This document shows, in pieces, positions 18,145 to 26,699 of a DNA stretch of 64,000 nucleotides. The notes beneath the pieces were generated by a model. That model had not been told where the DNA came from. It was given only the letters and a program-made list of their open reading frames with translations, and did not search any database. This stretch comes from Rhizobium sp. WYCCWR10014 (GTDB lineage Bacteria; Pseudomonadota; Alphaproteobacteria; Rhizobiales; Rhizobiaceae): NCBI RefSeq assembly GCF_001657485.1, contig NZ_LXFU01000025.1, forward strand, positions 1-64,000, in the 5' to 3' direction. Each line of letters starts with the position of its first letter. Positions within the stretch are counted from its first letter, which is position 1. The position numbers were made by a program, and so were the translations under genes.

Positions 18145-20013
18145 ATGAACGCTGTGCAGCCGATCCCCCATGCATCCTCCGCGATCGACGCTCCCAGGGG
18201 CGGGTTGCCCGCTCCCAGGGTCGGGGTGCGCGACCTGCTGACGCGTCTCTGGCCAACCGTCATCGCCTATAGCGTCATCCTTGCTGCCGCCATCCTCATC
18301 ACCAAGCTTTCCGGCGCCACCGATTACGTCGGCCCCGACAATGATGACGGAATGCGTCTCGTCGAGGTTCGCGATTTTCTGGCCGGGCAGGGCTGGTTCG
18401 ATCTGATGCAATATCGTCTCGGCCTCGACGGCGGCACGCTGATGCATTGGTCGCGGCTGATCGATCTGCCGATCGCCTCGCTGATCTGGTTCTTCGGCCT
18501 GTTTGCGCCCCGCGAGACGGCTGAAGCGCTGGCGCTCGCCGTCTGGCCGGTATCGCTCATCCTGCCCGCCATGCTCGCCATGGCGGTTGCCGGCCGGCGC
18601 ATCGGCGGTGTTGCCGCCATGCATATCAGTCTCGGCTTGACCGGTCTTGCGATCTACACCGGAAACCGCTTCGCGCCGGGCGCCATCGATCATCACAATG
18701 CGCAGCTGGCTCTGGTCGCGACGATGATCGCGATGCTGCTGGATCCAGAGCGTCGTGCCTGGAGCTATGTGGTTGCCGGCATCGCGGCTGCCATCGCCAT
18801 CGCCATCGGCGCCGAGACGACCCCCTTCGTCGCCGCCGTCTGCCTGACCATCGCCCTGCTCTGGGCATGGGAGGGCGAAAATTTCGCCGCCGCCGCCAAG
18901 GCCTTCGGGCTGGCGCTGGCGATTGCGATCAGCATCCTTTTCTTCGCAACGGTGCCGCCTCGGCTTTATTCGACGGTCACCTGCGACAATCTCTCGCTCG
19001 GCTATTACAGCCTGGCGGCGATCGGCGGCGGGTTGCTGTTGTTTTCGGCGGTTCTTGCCAGCCGTTTGCGCCGGCCCTTGCGCTTTGCCGCACTCGCCGT
19101 CGTCGGCGCCGGCGTTCTCGGTTCGGCGATCGTCATCGCACCGCAATGCCTGAGCGATCCGCTGGCCGGTCTCGACCCGATGCTGGTCGAGCTCTGGCTC
19201 AGAAATGTTTCGGAAGCGCAGTCGATTTTCGCTCTCGGACGCACCGATCTCTTCTCGATCGGTGGCTTCTATGCGGCCGGTCTGTTCGGTATCGCCGTCT
19301 GCATCTTCCGCGTCGTCCAGCGTGACCGCGTGCAAATCCACCTGGTCCTGCTCTTCCTGCTGATGACGAGCTGGGCAATCGCGCTGGTCCAGGTACGCGG
19401 TTCGACGTTCTCGAACCTGATCTCCATCCTCCCGCTTGCCCTGTTGATAATAGATGTCCGCCGCATCTCTAACGGCGACAGCGAGAATGTCGCAGCCGCT
19501 TTCGTCTATATCGTCACCGTGCTCGCCAGTGCTCCGGCCGCCTGGGCAGTCGGCGGCGGATTTGTCTCGCTGCAGATGCAGAATGCTGCGCAGAAGAAGG
19601 CGGCAGAGCCGGCAAAGAAGATTTCCTGCACATCGCAAGCGGCGCTGGCGCCGCTCACCGGGCTACCGGCCGGACTGGTCTCGGCGCCGTCGGAAATGGG
19701 CGTACCCATCCTCCGCTTCACCGCGAACCGGGTTCTCTCCGCGCCCTATCATCGCAATCAGGGCGGCATGCTGACGGAGCTGCACATCGGCATGGCCGAG
19801 CCGCAGGAGGCGGAAGCCTTCCTGAAGGGGACCGGCGTGACGGTGCTTGCCTTCTGCCCCGGCGACCTGCAGACGCGCGAGATCGCCAAGCTGAAACCAG
19901 ACGGGCTCTATGCGCAACTCGGCAAGGGGAATATCCCGCCCTATCTGGAACCGCTCCCAAAGGCAGCGGACGTGGGCGTGCAGTTCTTTCGCTATCGGCC
20001 GGCGACGAATTGA
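18145..20013 (+). CDS. Large GT-C-like membrane protein (putative polyprenyl-phosphate-sugar transferase)
   Basis: A 622-residue integral membrane protein: a short cytosolic N-terminus, a first helix near residues 35-52, then a periplasmic loop with GPDNDDGMRLVEVRDFL, followed by QGWFDLMQYRLG and HWSRLIDLP. About eleven further helices follow up to residue 470, then a soluble C-terminal domain of about 150 residues. An acidic DNDD/DD motif in the first loop plus many helices is the architecture of GT-C transferases such as STT3 or PMT. It is divergent from gtrA/GT2 (159 bases apart) and may use the lipid-linked sugar they make. Confidence 0.6.
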   Translation: MNAVQPIPHASSAIDAPRGGLPAPRVGVRDLLTRLWPTVIAYSVILAAAILITKLSGATDYVGPDNDDGMRLVEVRDFLAGQGWFDLMQYRLGLDGGTLMHWSRLIDLPIASLIWFFGLFAPRETAEALALAVWPVSLILPAMLAMAVAGRRIGGVAAMHISLGLTGLAIYTGNRFAPGAIDHHNAQLALVATMIAMLLDPERRAWSYVVAGIAAAIAIAIGAETTPFVAAVCLTIALLWAWEGENFAAAAKAFGLALAIAISILFFATVPPRLYSTVTCDNLSLGYYSLAAIGGGLLLFSAVLASRLRRPLRFAALAVVGAGVLGSAIVIAPQCLSDPLAGLDPMLVELWLRNVSEAQSIFALGRTDLFSIGGFYAAGLFGIAVCIFRVVQRDRVQIHLVLLFLLMTSWAIALVQVRGSTFSNLISILPLALLIIDVRRISNGDSENVAAAFVYIVTVLASAPAAWAVGGGFVSLQMQNAAQKKAAEPAKKISCTSQAALAPLTGLPAGLVSAPSEMGVPILRFTANRVLSAPYHRNQGGMLTELHIGMAEPQEAEAFLKGTGVTVLAFCPGDLQTREIAKLKPDGLYAQLGKGNIPPYLEPLPKAADVGVQFFRYRPATN

Positions 20014-20114
20014 CGCTGGCAGTCTTCAGGATGGGATAAAGCAGATCGCTATAACGACATGCTTAAAAACAACGCAAGCGCGGGAAGCCAATCTAAAAGA
20101 TCGCGACGCGCTTA

Positions 20115-20360
20115 TCAGTGCGAAACGCGCGTGGCACGACGAAGGCGGTGATTGGCATAGAGCCCGAGCACGAAGAGCATGAGGCCGCCATTAAAGCCGA
20201 GCACGGCATAGACGAATGCGAGAATGGACACCGGGCCGGGCGAGGTTATCGCCGCCAACACGAACGTCATTCCGATCAGCGCGGCGACCAACGCGATCAC
20301 GGCAGCCGAGCGCGTTTGCCCGGCGCTGATGCCTAATGCTGCTGCTGTGAGAATAATCAT
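20115..20360 (-). CDS. Small hydrophobic membrane protein of unknown function
   Basis: An 81-residue protein that I do not recognise. It has about three hydrophobic segments: residues 2-13, 18-40 (VIALVAALIGMTFVLAAI) and 46-68 (VYAVLGFNGGLMLFVLGLY). A basic C-terminus (NHRLRRATRVSH) follows, so the tail is probably cytosolic. AAGG precedes ATG 20360; the upstream in-frame extension is not membrane-like. The gene stands alone between the GT-C-like gene and xseA. Confidence 0.65.
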   Translation of the reverse strand: MIILTAAALGISAGQTRSAAVIALVAALIGMTFVLAAITSPGPVSILAFVYAVLGFNGGLMLFVLGLYANHRLRRATRVSH

Positions 20361-20506
20361 TTCAGCACCTTCCCAGAGATAACGAGGGGAAGCATAGGAA
20401 GCGCCAACTAACAAAGGTTTACCGGCAGGCTTTGCCGAAAAGCCTTTGTATTGCGGTGGTTAGCAATCCCTTTCGTGTGAAACGCATTGTCTAACTATAC
20501 GTTCCG

Positions 20507-20535
20507 CAACAAAACAGAATTGCTCGATTTTGTTG
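20507..20535. repeat. Perfect inverted repeat upstream of xseA
   Basis: CAACAAAA (20507-20514) and TTTTGTTG (20528-20535) are exact complements around 13 bases. It lies in the 342-base gap between the small membrane protein and xseA, about 170 bases before the xseA ATG. The rest of the gap shows no gene. The repeat may be an operator or a promoter-region hairpin. Confidence 0.5.
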
Positions 20536-20702
20536 TTTGTCTGCCTGGCTGCAACGAATGCATGTGCAGGATACGTTGAGACGAGCGCGCTCGATGGACT
20601 GGCGACGAACTTCTCCCACCACCGATTTTAACGGCCGGGAAAACAGGTCCGTCTGCTGAAGCCGAGCTTCCCGTTTGATGGAGATCGACATACAAAGAAG
20701 GG

Positions 20703-22283
20703 ATGAGCAACGTCTTCGACGGCGATTCGCCGACCAACCTTGCCGAATATTCGGTTTCGGAACTCTCCGGCTCGATCAAGCGCACTGTCGAAACCGCCTT
20801 CGACCAGGTTCGCGTGCGCGGCGAAATCTCCGGCTATCGTGGGCCGCACTCCTCGGGCCATGCCTATTTCGCGCTGAAGGACGACCGCGCCCGCATCGAC
20901 GCCGTCATCTGGAAGGGCACCTTCTCGCGGCTGAAGTTCCGCCCGGAAGAGGGCATGGAAGTCATCGCCACCGGCAAGGTCACTACCTTTCCGGGCTCCT
21001 CGAAATATCAGATCGTCATCGAGACGCTGGAGCCGGCCGGCGCCGGCGCGCTGATGGCGCTGATCGAAGAGCGCAAGCGCAAGCTCGGCGCCGAGGGCCT
21101 GTTCGATGCCGCCCGCAAGAAGCGGCTGCCCTTCATGCCCAGCGTAATCGGCGTCGTCACCTCGCCGACCGGTGCCGTGATCCGCGATATCCTTCACCGC
21201 ATCTCCGATCGTTTTCCCGTGCATGTACTCGTCTGGCCGGTGAAGGTTCAGGGCGAGGGATCCGGCGAGGAGGTGGCGAACGCCATCCGCGGCTTCAACG
21301 CGCTTCAGCCGGCAGGCGCCATTCCGCGCCCGGACGTGCTGATCGTCGCGCGCGGTGGCGGCAGCCTGGAAGATCTCTGGAGCTTCAACGACGAAATCGT
21401 CGTGCGTGCTGCGGCCGAAAGCCGCATACCGCTGATCTCGGCCGTCGGCCATGAGACCGACTGGACGCTGATCGACTATGCCGCTGATGTCCGCGCGCCG
21501 ACGCCGACGGGGGCAGCGGAAATGGCGGTGCCGGTCAAGGCGGAGCTCGAGGCGCAGGCCGCCGCTCTTGCGGCACGCCTGCAGGGCTGCATGAACCGGC
21601 AGATGGATCAGCGCCGCCAGTCGGTGCGCGCGCTGATGCGGGCATTGCCGTCGCTCGATCAGCTTCTCGCCTTGCCGCGTCGCCGTTTCGACGAGGCGGC
21701 GACCGGTCTCGGCCGCGGGCTGGAGCTCAATACCATCAACAAGCGCCGCGGCTTCGAGCGCGTCGGCTCGCATCTGCGCCCGGACCTGCTCGCCGGCCGC
21801 ATCGCCGAGCGCCGTCAGACGCTGAACGAGCGCATGGCCCGGGCCGAGCGCATGGTCGAGCGGCTGATCGACCGCTCGAAATCACGCGTCGACCGCGCCG
21901 AAGCCATCCTCGCCTCACTGCCGGCCCGGCTGAAGACCCAGACCGACCGCGGTCGCGAACGCCTCGGCAATCTTTCGCGCCATGCCGATACGGCGATCCG
22001 CCATCAGCTGACCCGCGCGCGCGCCGAGCTTTCCGCGCAGGACCGCGTACTGCAGTCGCTCTCCTATAAGAATGTGCTGAAGCGCGGCTACGCCGTCATT
22101 CGCGATGAGGATAACAGGCCGGTCTCGCAGGCTGCTCACCTCTCCGCCGGCATGGGCATCGCCATCGAATTCGCCGACGGCCGTGTCGGCGCCATGACCA
22201 CGGAAGGTGGCACACCGCCAGCCGGTGCCAAGAAGCGCAGCGTAAGACCCGCAGAACCGCCGAAGCAGGGAAGCCTGTTCTGA
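20703..22283 (+). CDS. xseA: Exodeoxyribonuclease VII large subunit
   Basis: The 526-residue large subunit of the bidirectional single-strand exonuclease VII. Order: N-terminal OB-fold (about 14-110, [24 protein letters not shown]), catalytic domain (about 130-330, with [25 protein letters not shown] and [13 protein letters not shown]), a long coiled-coil region rich in Arg/Glu, and the C-terminal [16 protein letters not shown] motif. The small subunit xseB is not in this window. A flavoprotein gene follows after two bases. Confidence 0.96.
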   Translation: MSNVFDGDSPTNLAEYSVSELSGSIKRTVETAFDQVRVRGEISGYRGPHSSGHAYFALKDDRARIDAVIWKGTFSRLKFRPEEGMEVIATGKVTTFPGSSKYQIVIETLEPAGAGALMALIEERKRKLGAEGLFDAARKKRLPFMPSVIGVVTSPTGAVIRDILHRISDRFPVHVLVWPVKVQGEGSGEEVANAIRGFNALQPAGAIPRPDVLIVARGGGSLEDLWSFNDEIVVRAAAESRIPLISAVGHETDWTLIDYAADVRAPTPTGAAEMAVPVKAELEAQAAALAARLQGCMNRQMDQRRQSVRALMRALPSLDQLLALPRRRFDEAATGLGRGLELNTINKRRGFERVGSHLRPDLLAGRIAERRQTLNERMARAERMVERLIDRSKSRVDRAEAILASLPARLKTQTDRGRERLGNLSRHADTAIRHQLTRARAELSAQDRVLQSLSYKNVLKRGYAVIRDEDNRPVSQAAHLSAGMGIAIEFADGRVGAMTTEGGTPPAGAKKRSVRPAEPPKQGSLF

Positions 22284-22285
22284 CG

Positions 22286-22879
22286 ATGCGGATCCTGCTG
22301 GTGCTGGCCCATCCGTTGGAGGACAGTTTCGCCGCCGCTGTGGCACGGACCGCGCGTGAGGCGCTGGAAGCGGCAGGCCATACGGTTGATCTGCTTGATC
22401 TCTACCGCGAAGATTTCGATCCGCGTCTTTCGAGGGCCGAGCGCAGCGGTTATTTCGACCAGCCCTACGATACCTCAGCCGTTGCCGATATTGTCGCCCG
22501 CCTGAAGGCTGCCGACGGCCTGATCTTCGTCTTTCCGCAATGGTGGTTCAATTTCCCCGCCATCCTGAAGGGTTTCTTCGACCGTGTTTTCGCCCCCGGC
22601 GTTGCCTTCAGCCATGATGCCGCCGGCGGCCGCATCGTGCCGCAGCTGACCAATATCCGGCTGCTCTATGCGCTGACGACGACAGGCTCACCCTGGTGGC
22701 TGGTGCGTCTCTATATGGGCGATCCGGTGCGCCGGCTCTTGAAGCGCGGCATCGCCGCCTTCTGTTCGAAGCGGCTGAATTTTCGCATGCTCAGCCTGCA
22801 CGACATGGACCGGGCCACGGATGCAAAGCGCAAGGCGCATCTCGATCGCGTGCGCAAGCTGCTATCGGCGATCCGCTAA
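22286..22879 (+). CDS. NAD(P)H-dependent flavoprotein oxidoreductase (KefF/MdaB-like)
   Basis: A 197-residue flavodoxin-fold protein. MRILLVLAHPLEDSFAAAV at the start holds the FMN/FAD phosphate loop, and LIFVFPQWWFNFPAILKGFFDRVF (about 76-99) is the signature of NQO/KefF-type quinone reductases. TGSPWWL follows near 130. It would reduce quinones with two electrons. Its start lies two bases after the xseA stop, so it is probably co-transcribed with xseA. Confidence 0.88.
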   Translation: MRILLVLAHPLEDSFAAAVARTAREALEAAGHTVDLLDLYREDFDPRLSRAERSGYFDQPYDTSAVADIVARLKAADGLIFVFPQWWFNFPAILKGFFDRVFAPGVAFSHDAAGGRIVPQLTNIRLLYALTTTGSPWWLVRLYMGDPVRRLLKRGIAAFCSKRLNFRMLSLHDMDRATDAKRKAHLDRVRKLLSAIR

Positions 22880-22880
22880 A

Positions 22881-22927
22881 GCAATTCCAGCAAAAGTGTG
22901 CGGCGGGTTTGCGTTCGGATTGCGTAA
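22881..22927 (+). repeat. Dispersed 3' palindrome, copy R1
   Basis: It starts directly after the stop of the flavoprotein gene. Arms GCAATTCC and GGATTGC enclose CAGCAAAAGTGTG and a GGCGGGTTT core. It is related to copies at 26649, 30292 and 46677. Confidence 0.7.
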
Positions 22928-23002
22928 AACAAAAGTTAGAGCATGCATGCTGGGGCATGTTGCGTCTCGGACAATGTCGCGTGCTGTGCAGCCACCCGCC
23001 CC

Positions 23003-23189
23003 CGTCCTTCGAGCCTACGGCCTATGGCCTTCGCACCTCAGGATGAGGGCTAGTCATGATGCCGTGGGGCTGGCACGCCCTTGCTCCCGGTCTTATCCTC
23101 AGGCGTGATCGGCAGTGAAGGATCACCTGAGGCACGCCCTCCCTCCAGCCTCATCCTGAGGTGCCCCGCAGGGGCCTCGAAGGACGGGG
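23003..23189. repeat. Paired palindrome element 1 (copies A and B)
   Basis: Copy A (23003-23049) begins CGTCCTTCGAG and ends CACCTCAGGATGAGGG. Copy B (23149-23189) is the inverse: CCTCATCCTGAGG, then the hairpin core GCCCCGCAGGGGC, then TCGAAGGACGGGG. A further imperfect hairpin (23091-23122, CCTCAGGCGTGATC against GATCACCTGAGG) lies between them. Total length is 187 bases. The 325-base gap 22880-23204 contains only this element and copy R1. Confidence 0.8.
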
Positions 23190-23204
23190 CTGGCCTTGGG
23201 CGGC

Positions 23205-23501
23205 TCATCCGGCTTTGACAGGCCCGCGCTTCGACAAGTCAGGCAGGGCCTCGTAATCCATTGCCATCAACGCTTCCTTCTTTCGGCGCGACCAGCCCTT
23301 GATCTGGCGCTCGCGGGCGATGGCGTCGATGATGCGGTCATAGGTTTCGGTGAAGACGAGTTCGACCGGACGTCGCTTGGCGGTATAGCCGTCATAGGTT
23401 CCGGCATTATGCTCCCAGACACGCGCCTCGATCTCCTGCTTGGTGAGGCCGGTATAATATGAGTCGTCGCTGCAGCGGAGAATATAGACGGTGACTTCCA
23501 T
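23205..23501 (-). CDS. GIY-YIG nuclease-family protein (single domain)
   Basis: A 98-residue protein that is little more than a GIY-YIG domain. The first motif is VYILRCSD with YYTGLT after it (the GIY and YIG strands). The expected catalytic Arg is in IEARVWEHNAGTY and the catalytic Glu in AIARERQIKGW. The Arg/Lys-rich helix WSRRKKEAL follows. Such UPF0213-like proteins are putative endonucleases of unknown role. It sits between paired palindromes on both sides (23003-23189 and 23567-23989), which is unusual; see the findings. Confidence 0.9.
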   Translation of the reverse strand: MEVTVYILRCSDDSYYTGLTKQEIEARVWEHNAGTYDGYTAKRRPVELVFTETYDRIIDAIARERQIKGWSRRKKEALMAMDYEALPDLSKRGPVKAG

Positions 23502-23566
23502 AGAGGGAGGCTAGCATGGTGGGTCGGCGGGCGGCAATAATGCTGGAGGTGTCTGCCACCCGCCCT

Positions 23567-23751
23567 CGTCCTTCGAGGCTCCGGCCTTTGGCCTCCGCAC
23601 CTCAGGATGAGGGCTGATCGCGGTGGCGTGTGGTGGTGGGCTGATAAAGACTCCAGCCATCCCAGGCTGATGAGCTTGCCGCTATCCTTCTGGCACGGGC
23701 TCTTCTCCAGCCTCATCCTGAGGTGCCCCGCCGGGGCCTCGAAGGACGGGG
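23567..23751. repeat. Paired palindrome element 2 (copies C and D)
   Basis: Copy C (23567-23613) reads CGTCCTTCGAGGCTCCGGCC, continuing to CACCTCAGGATGAGGG. Copy D (23711-23751) is the inverse, with core GCCCCGCCGGGGC. The pair spans 185 bases, with a 97-base spacer unlike that of element 1. It lies 66 bases upstream of the GIY-YIG start. Confidence 0.82.
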
Positions 23752-23809
23752 CTGGCCACGGCGCCTCCAGCAATGCGGGCGCTGCGGTGGGCGCGGGGCC
23801 ACCCGCTCT

Positions 23810-23989
23810 CGTCCTTCGAGGCTCCGGCCTTTGGCCTCCACACCTCAGGATGAGGGCTGATCCGTGGTGCTTGCCGCCTGGGCTAACATTTCCGGCCTGC
23901 GTTGTCGCTGCGCCTCCCTCTTGAGCCGAGCCGCCACGTCTCTCCAGCCTCATCCTGAGGTGCCCCCGGAGGGGCCTCGAAGGACGGGG
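23810..23989. repeat. Paired palindrome element 3 (copies E and F)
   Basis: Copy E (23810-23856) is nearly identical to copy C. Copy F (23948-23989) is inverted, with core TGCCCCCGGAGGGGC. The pair spans 180 bases with a 91-base spacer. Elements 2 and 3 together account for most of the 535-base gene-free stretch 23502-24036; no other gene is seen there. Confidence 0.82.
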
Positions 23990-24036
23990 CTGGCCGCACC
24001 ACCTCGTTTTATCCACTCAGCGCACGATGCTGCCGC

Positions 24037-25290
24037 TCAGGCCCATTCGCCCTGCCGCATCACCGGAACCCGCGAGCCATCCGGCTTGATGCCGTCGATA
24101 TCGACCTTGTCCGAGCCGATCATCCAGTCGATATGGATCAGGCTGGAATTACCGCCCTGCGCCTTGATCTGCTCCTGACTCAGTGTCGCGCCATCGAGGA
24201 AGCATTTGGAATAGCACTGGCCGAGCGCGATGTGGCATGAGGCGTTTTCGTCGAACAGCGTGTTGTAGAACAGGATGCCGCTCGCCGAGATCGGTGAGGA
24301 ATGCGGCACCAGCGCCACTTCGCCGAGCCGGCGCGCGCCCTCGTCGGTATCGAGCACCTTGTTCAAGACCTCTTCGCCGCGCGAGGCCTTTGCTTCGACA
24401 ATGCGCCCGCCCTCGAAACGCACCTGGATATTGTCGATCAGCGTGCCCTGGTGCGAGAGCGGCTTGGTGCTCGACACATGGCCTTCGATGCGAAGCGCAT
24501 GCGGCGTCGTGAAGACTTCCTCGGTCGGGATGTTCGGATTGCAGGTAATGCCGTTCTTGGCGGTGGAAGCGCCGCCGTGCCATTCATGTCCGTCGGCAAG
24601 TCCGATCGTCAAGTCGGTGCCCGGCCCCTGGAAATGCAGCGAGGCGAAGCGCTCGCCGTTCAGCCAGGCGGAGCGCTTGCCAAGATTGGCATTGTGCTCG
24701 GCCCAGGCGGCGACGGGATCGCTGACATCGACGCGCGAGGCGGCAAAGATCGCCTTGGCGAGCTTGGCGATCGCGATCGGTTCCGGATCGTCGGGGAAGA
24801 CCACCTTGGCCCAGGAGGGGTTCGGGTAGGAGACGATGTTCCAGTTGATGTCGAAGTTCGAGATCTTTTCCAGCGCCGGCTTGTAGGCGGTGGAGTTGGC
24901 GCGATTGGCGCGGCCGACCCTGCCGGCATCCTGCTCGGACAGCAGCATCGGATTGTCGCCGGCGACCGCAAGACGCGCCGCCCCGTTGGTATAGGCCTTG
25001 GCCATACCCTCGTAGAGCCAGCCGGAGGCGCGGTCGAAGCTCTCGTCGCTGCCATATTGATAGCGCGCCAGCGTCGTTTCCTCGTCGGAATAGAAGGCAG
25101 AGACCAGCCCGGCGCCGGCCTGGTAGGCGTGCTTGGTGATCAGGCGAACCAGCGGCAGCGCCACGACAGGCGCGGTGATCACCAGATCCTGACCTTTTTG
25201 CAGCTGCAGCCCGACCTTGATGGCGACTTCCGCAAGCTTTTCCAGCTTGACGGGATCAATTGTGTTCTGGCTCTGGGGCATGAAAGTCAT
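24037..25290 (-). CDS. M29-family aminopeptidase
   Basis: A 417-residue cytosolic metallo-aminopeptidase (AmpS/AmpT type). Metal-ligand regions are visible: SVVFPDDPEPIA-like entry near 165, PTEEVFTTPHALRIEGHV near 252-270 (Glu and His ligands), LGEVALVPHSSPIS near 325-340, HIALGQCYSKC near 365, and the final LIHIDWMIGSDKVDIDG. Length is standard for M29. AGG 7 bases before ATG 25290 supports this start; a second Met lies three codons in. Confidence 0.92.
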   Translation of the reverse strand: MTFMPQSQNTIDPVKLEKLAEVAIKVGLQLQKGQDLVITAPVVALPLVRLITKHAYQAGAGLVSAFYSDEETTLARYQYGSDESFDRASGWLYEGMAKAYTNGAARLAVAGDNPMLLSEQDAGRVGRANRANSTAYKPALEKISNFDINWNIVSYPNPSWAKVVFPDDPEPIAIAKLAKAIFAASRVDVSDPVAAWAEHNANLGKRSAWLNGERFASLHFQGPGTDLTIGLADGHEWHGGASTAKNGITCNPNIPTEEVFTTPHALRIEGHVSSTKPLSHQGTLIDNIQVRFEGGRIVEAKASRGEEVLNKVLDTDEGARRLGEVALVPHSSPISASGILFYNTLFDENASCHIALGQCYSKCFLDGATLSQEQIKAQGGNSSLIHIDWMIGSDKVDIDGIKPDGSRVPVMRQGEWA

Positions 25291-25414
25291 GGTTCAACCT
25301 GCCTTCTGTCATCGACGGTGGGAGGCTGGAAGACTTAGACCCGTTTGCGGCGAAAATGAAGCGCGCCGCTGCCGAATTGCAGCGGCCGGATATATGTCCG
25401 GCCGCCGGCGCGCT

Positions 25415-26098
25415 TCAGGCGGCGGCAGGCAGCCTGAGCAGGATCGAGTTATGTTTTTCGAGGAATTCCATCAGCCGTTGCGGGTAGTCTTCGCCAACGG
25501 CGGCCTTGACGCTCGCCCGCTCGGAGAGCGCCTTGCGCCAGCGCGTCACCCTCTCAAGCCCTTCGAAGATGTCGCTGTCGCCGAGCGTTTCGAACAGATC
25601 GAAATACCGAAAGACCGGCGCGAAGACGGCGTCGACGAGGCTGAAGTCGTTGCCGCCGAAATAGGGGCCGTCCGTCAATACGTTCTCGACAGTCGCGAAT
25701 TTGGAAATGAGCGCCGTGCGCTTGGCCTCCAACTGCGCGGCATCCTCAGCCGTCTCGTAACCCCAGAGATCGGAAAGCACGGAGGATCCGAATTCCATCC
25801 AGCCGCGGTGGCGGGCACGCGTCAGCGCGTCTTTCGGATGCAGCGCCACACCTGGCTGCGTTTCCTCCAGATATTCGCAGATGACGCTGCTTTCGAACAG
25901 CACCGCCTCGCTGCCGTCCTCCTCCTCGATCCGCAGCAGCGGCACCTTGCCGAGCGGCGAGATCTTCAGGAACCAGTCCGGCTTGTTGGCAAGATCGATA
26001 TTGATGCGCTCGAAGGGCACGCCCTTTTCGAGAAGCGCGATCGCGGCGCGCTGTACATAGGGGCAGAGATGATGGCTGACGAGGGTAAGCTTGCTCAT
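25415..26098 (-). CDS. Glutathione S-transferase family protein (Cys-type, omega/DHAR-like)
   Basis: A 227-residue protein with an N-terminal thioredoxin-like domain and an all-helical C-terminal domain. The active-site motif CPYVQR at residues 12-17 has a catalytic Cys, and the glutathione-binding pieces KVPLL and ESSVICEYLEE follow. Such proteins usually act as thiol transferases or dehydroascorbate reductases. It is divergent from a MarR-family gene, and the shared 82-base gap holds two copies of a palindromic operator. Confidence 0.9.
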   Translation of the reverse strand: MSKLTLVSHHLCPYVQRAAIALLEKGVPFERINIDLANKPDWFLKISPLGKVPLLRIEEEDGSEAVLFESSVICEYLEETQPGVALHPKDALTRARHRGWMEFGSSVLSDLWGYETAEDAAQLEAKRTALISKFATVENVLTDGPYFGGNDFSLVDAVFAPVFRYFDLFETLGDSDIFEGLERVTRWRKALSERASVKAAVGEDYPQRLMEFLEKHNSILLRLPAAA

Positions 26099-26121
26099 GG
26101 GGGCCTCCTTGGCGATGACAA

Positions 26122-26139
26122 TAGATGTAATTGCATCTA
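26122..26139. promoter_or_regulatory. MarR-type operator O1 (GST/marR intergenic)
   Basis: TAGATGTAATTGCATCTA is an 18-base near-perfect palindrome (one mismatched pair). It lies 24 bases before the GST start codon and 42 bases before the marR ATG. The same sequence recurs at 26165. Confidence 0.75.
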
Positions 26140-26164
26140 ATATCGCTTGCGGCGGAATTCAAGA

Positions 26165-26182
26165 TAGATGTAATTGCATTAT
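26165..26182. promoter_or_regulatory. MarR-type operator O2, overlapping the marR start
   Basis: TAGATGTAATTGCATTAT repeats the first 15 bases of O1 exactly, 43 bases (about four helical turns) away, and runs into the marR ATG at 26181. Binding here would block marR transcription or translation, consistent with autorepression. The overlap replaces any recognisable ribosome binding site. Confidence 0.7.
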
Positions 26183-26624
26183 GTCCGAAAAAACCTTGAA
26201 TCCAAGCGAAGCGGTCACCTCCGCCTGGACGAGCATCATGCGCGCCCGCGAGCGGTTGCTGGCTGCCATCGAAGCCGACCTGAAAGCGGCCGGCATGCCG
26301 CCGCTTGCCTGGTATGACGTGCTTTGGGAATTGGCGCGCTCGCAAGACGGCATGCTGCGCCCCTACGAGATCGAAGAGCAGACATTGCTGGCGCAGTATA
26401 ATCTTTCCCGGCTGATCGACCGGCTGGAAAAAGAAGGTCTGGTCCGGCGCGAGGCCTTCGCCAAGGATGGGCGCGGCCGCTGGGTGGTGATCACAGATGC
26501 CGGCCGAAAACTTCGCGAGCGCATGTGGTCGGTCTATGCCAGATCGATCGAGACCCATATTGGCTGCAAGCTTGCCGAGAACGAGGCGAAAGCGATCGCC
26601 GGCCTGCTTGACCGCTTCCTCTGA
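26181..26624 (+). CDS. MarR-family transcriptional regulator
   Basis: A 147-residue winged-helix regulator. The helix-turn-helix lies about residues 50-85 (MLRPYEIEEQTLLAQYNLSRLIDRLEKEGLVRR), followed by the beta wing with KDGRGRWVVITDAGRKL, the family signature. Dimerising helices are at both ends. ATG 26181 is chosen because the frame before it covers the operators. It probably represses itself and the divergent GST gene, released by a small phenolic or oxidant ligand. Confidence 0.9.
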   Translation: MSEKTLNPSEAVTSAWTSIMRARERLLAAIEADLKAAGMPPLAWYDVLWELARSQDGMLRPYEIEEQTLLAQYNLSRLIDRLEKEGLVRREAFAKDGRGRWVVITDAGRKLRERMWSVYARSIETHIGCKLAENEAKAIAGLLDRFL

Positions 26625-26648
26625 ATCATGTTCTCAATTGAAGAGTGA

Positions 26649-26696
26649 GAGCAAGATGTCGTCGTAAAACCGCTCACACTTTTCGGCATCATGCTC
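26649..26696 (-). repeat. Dispersed 3' palindrome, copy R4
   Basis: Outer arms GAGCAAGATG and CATCATGCTC flank an AAAAGTGTGAGCGGTTTT core (minus strand). It fills the 75-base gap between the convergent marR and ybaK stops. The core is shared with copies R1-R3, the arms are not. Confidence 0.7.
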
Positions 26697-26699
26697 CGA

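Noticed and set aside
18136-19638. A 500-codon open frame antisense to the GT-C-like gene
   Set aside because: It is highly charged and lacks any family pattern; the plus-strand frame has clear membrane helices and continues to a proper stop.
22881-23989. CRISPR array or insertion sequence at the GIY-YIG locus
   Set aside because: Repeats are palindromic, paired in opposite orientation and with spacers of about 90-100 bases, unlike CRISPR; no transposase or direct target duplications were seen.
23267-24016. A minus-strand frame running through the palindromes into the GIY-YIG region
   Set aside because: It consists of translated palindromes and overlaps the GIY-YIG gene in the wrong frame.
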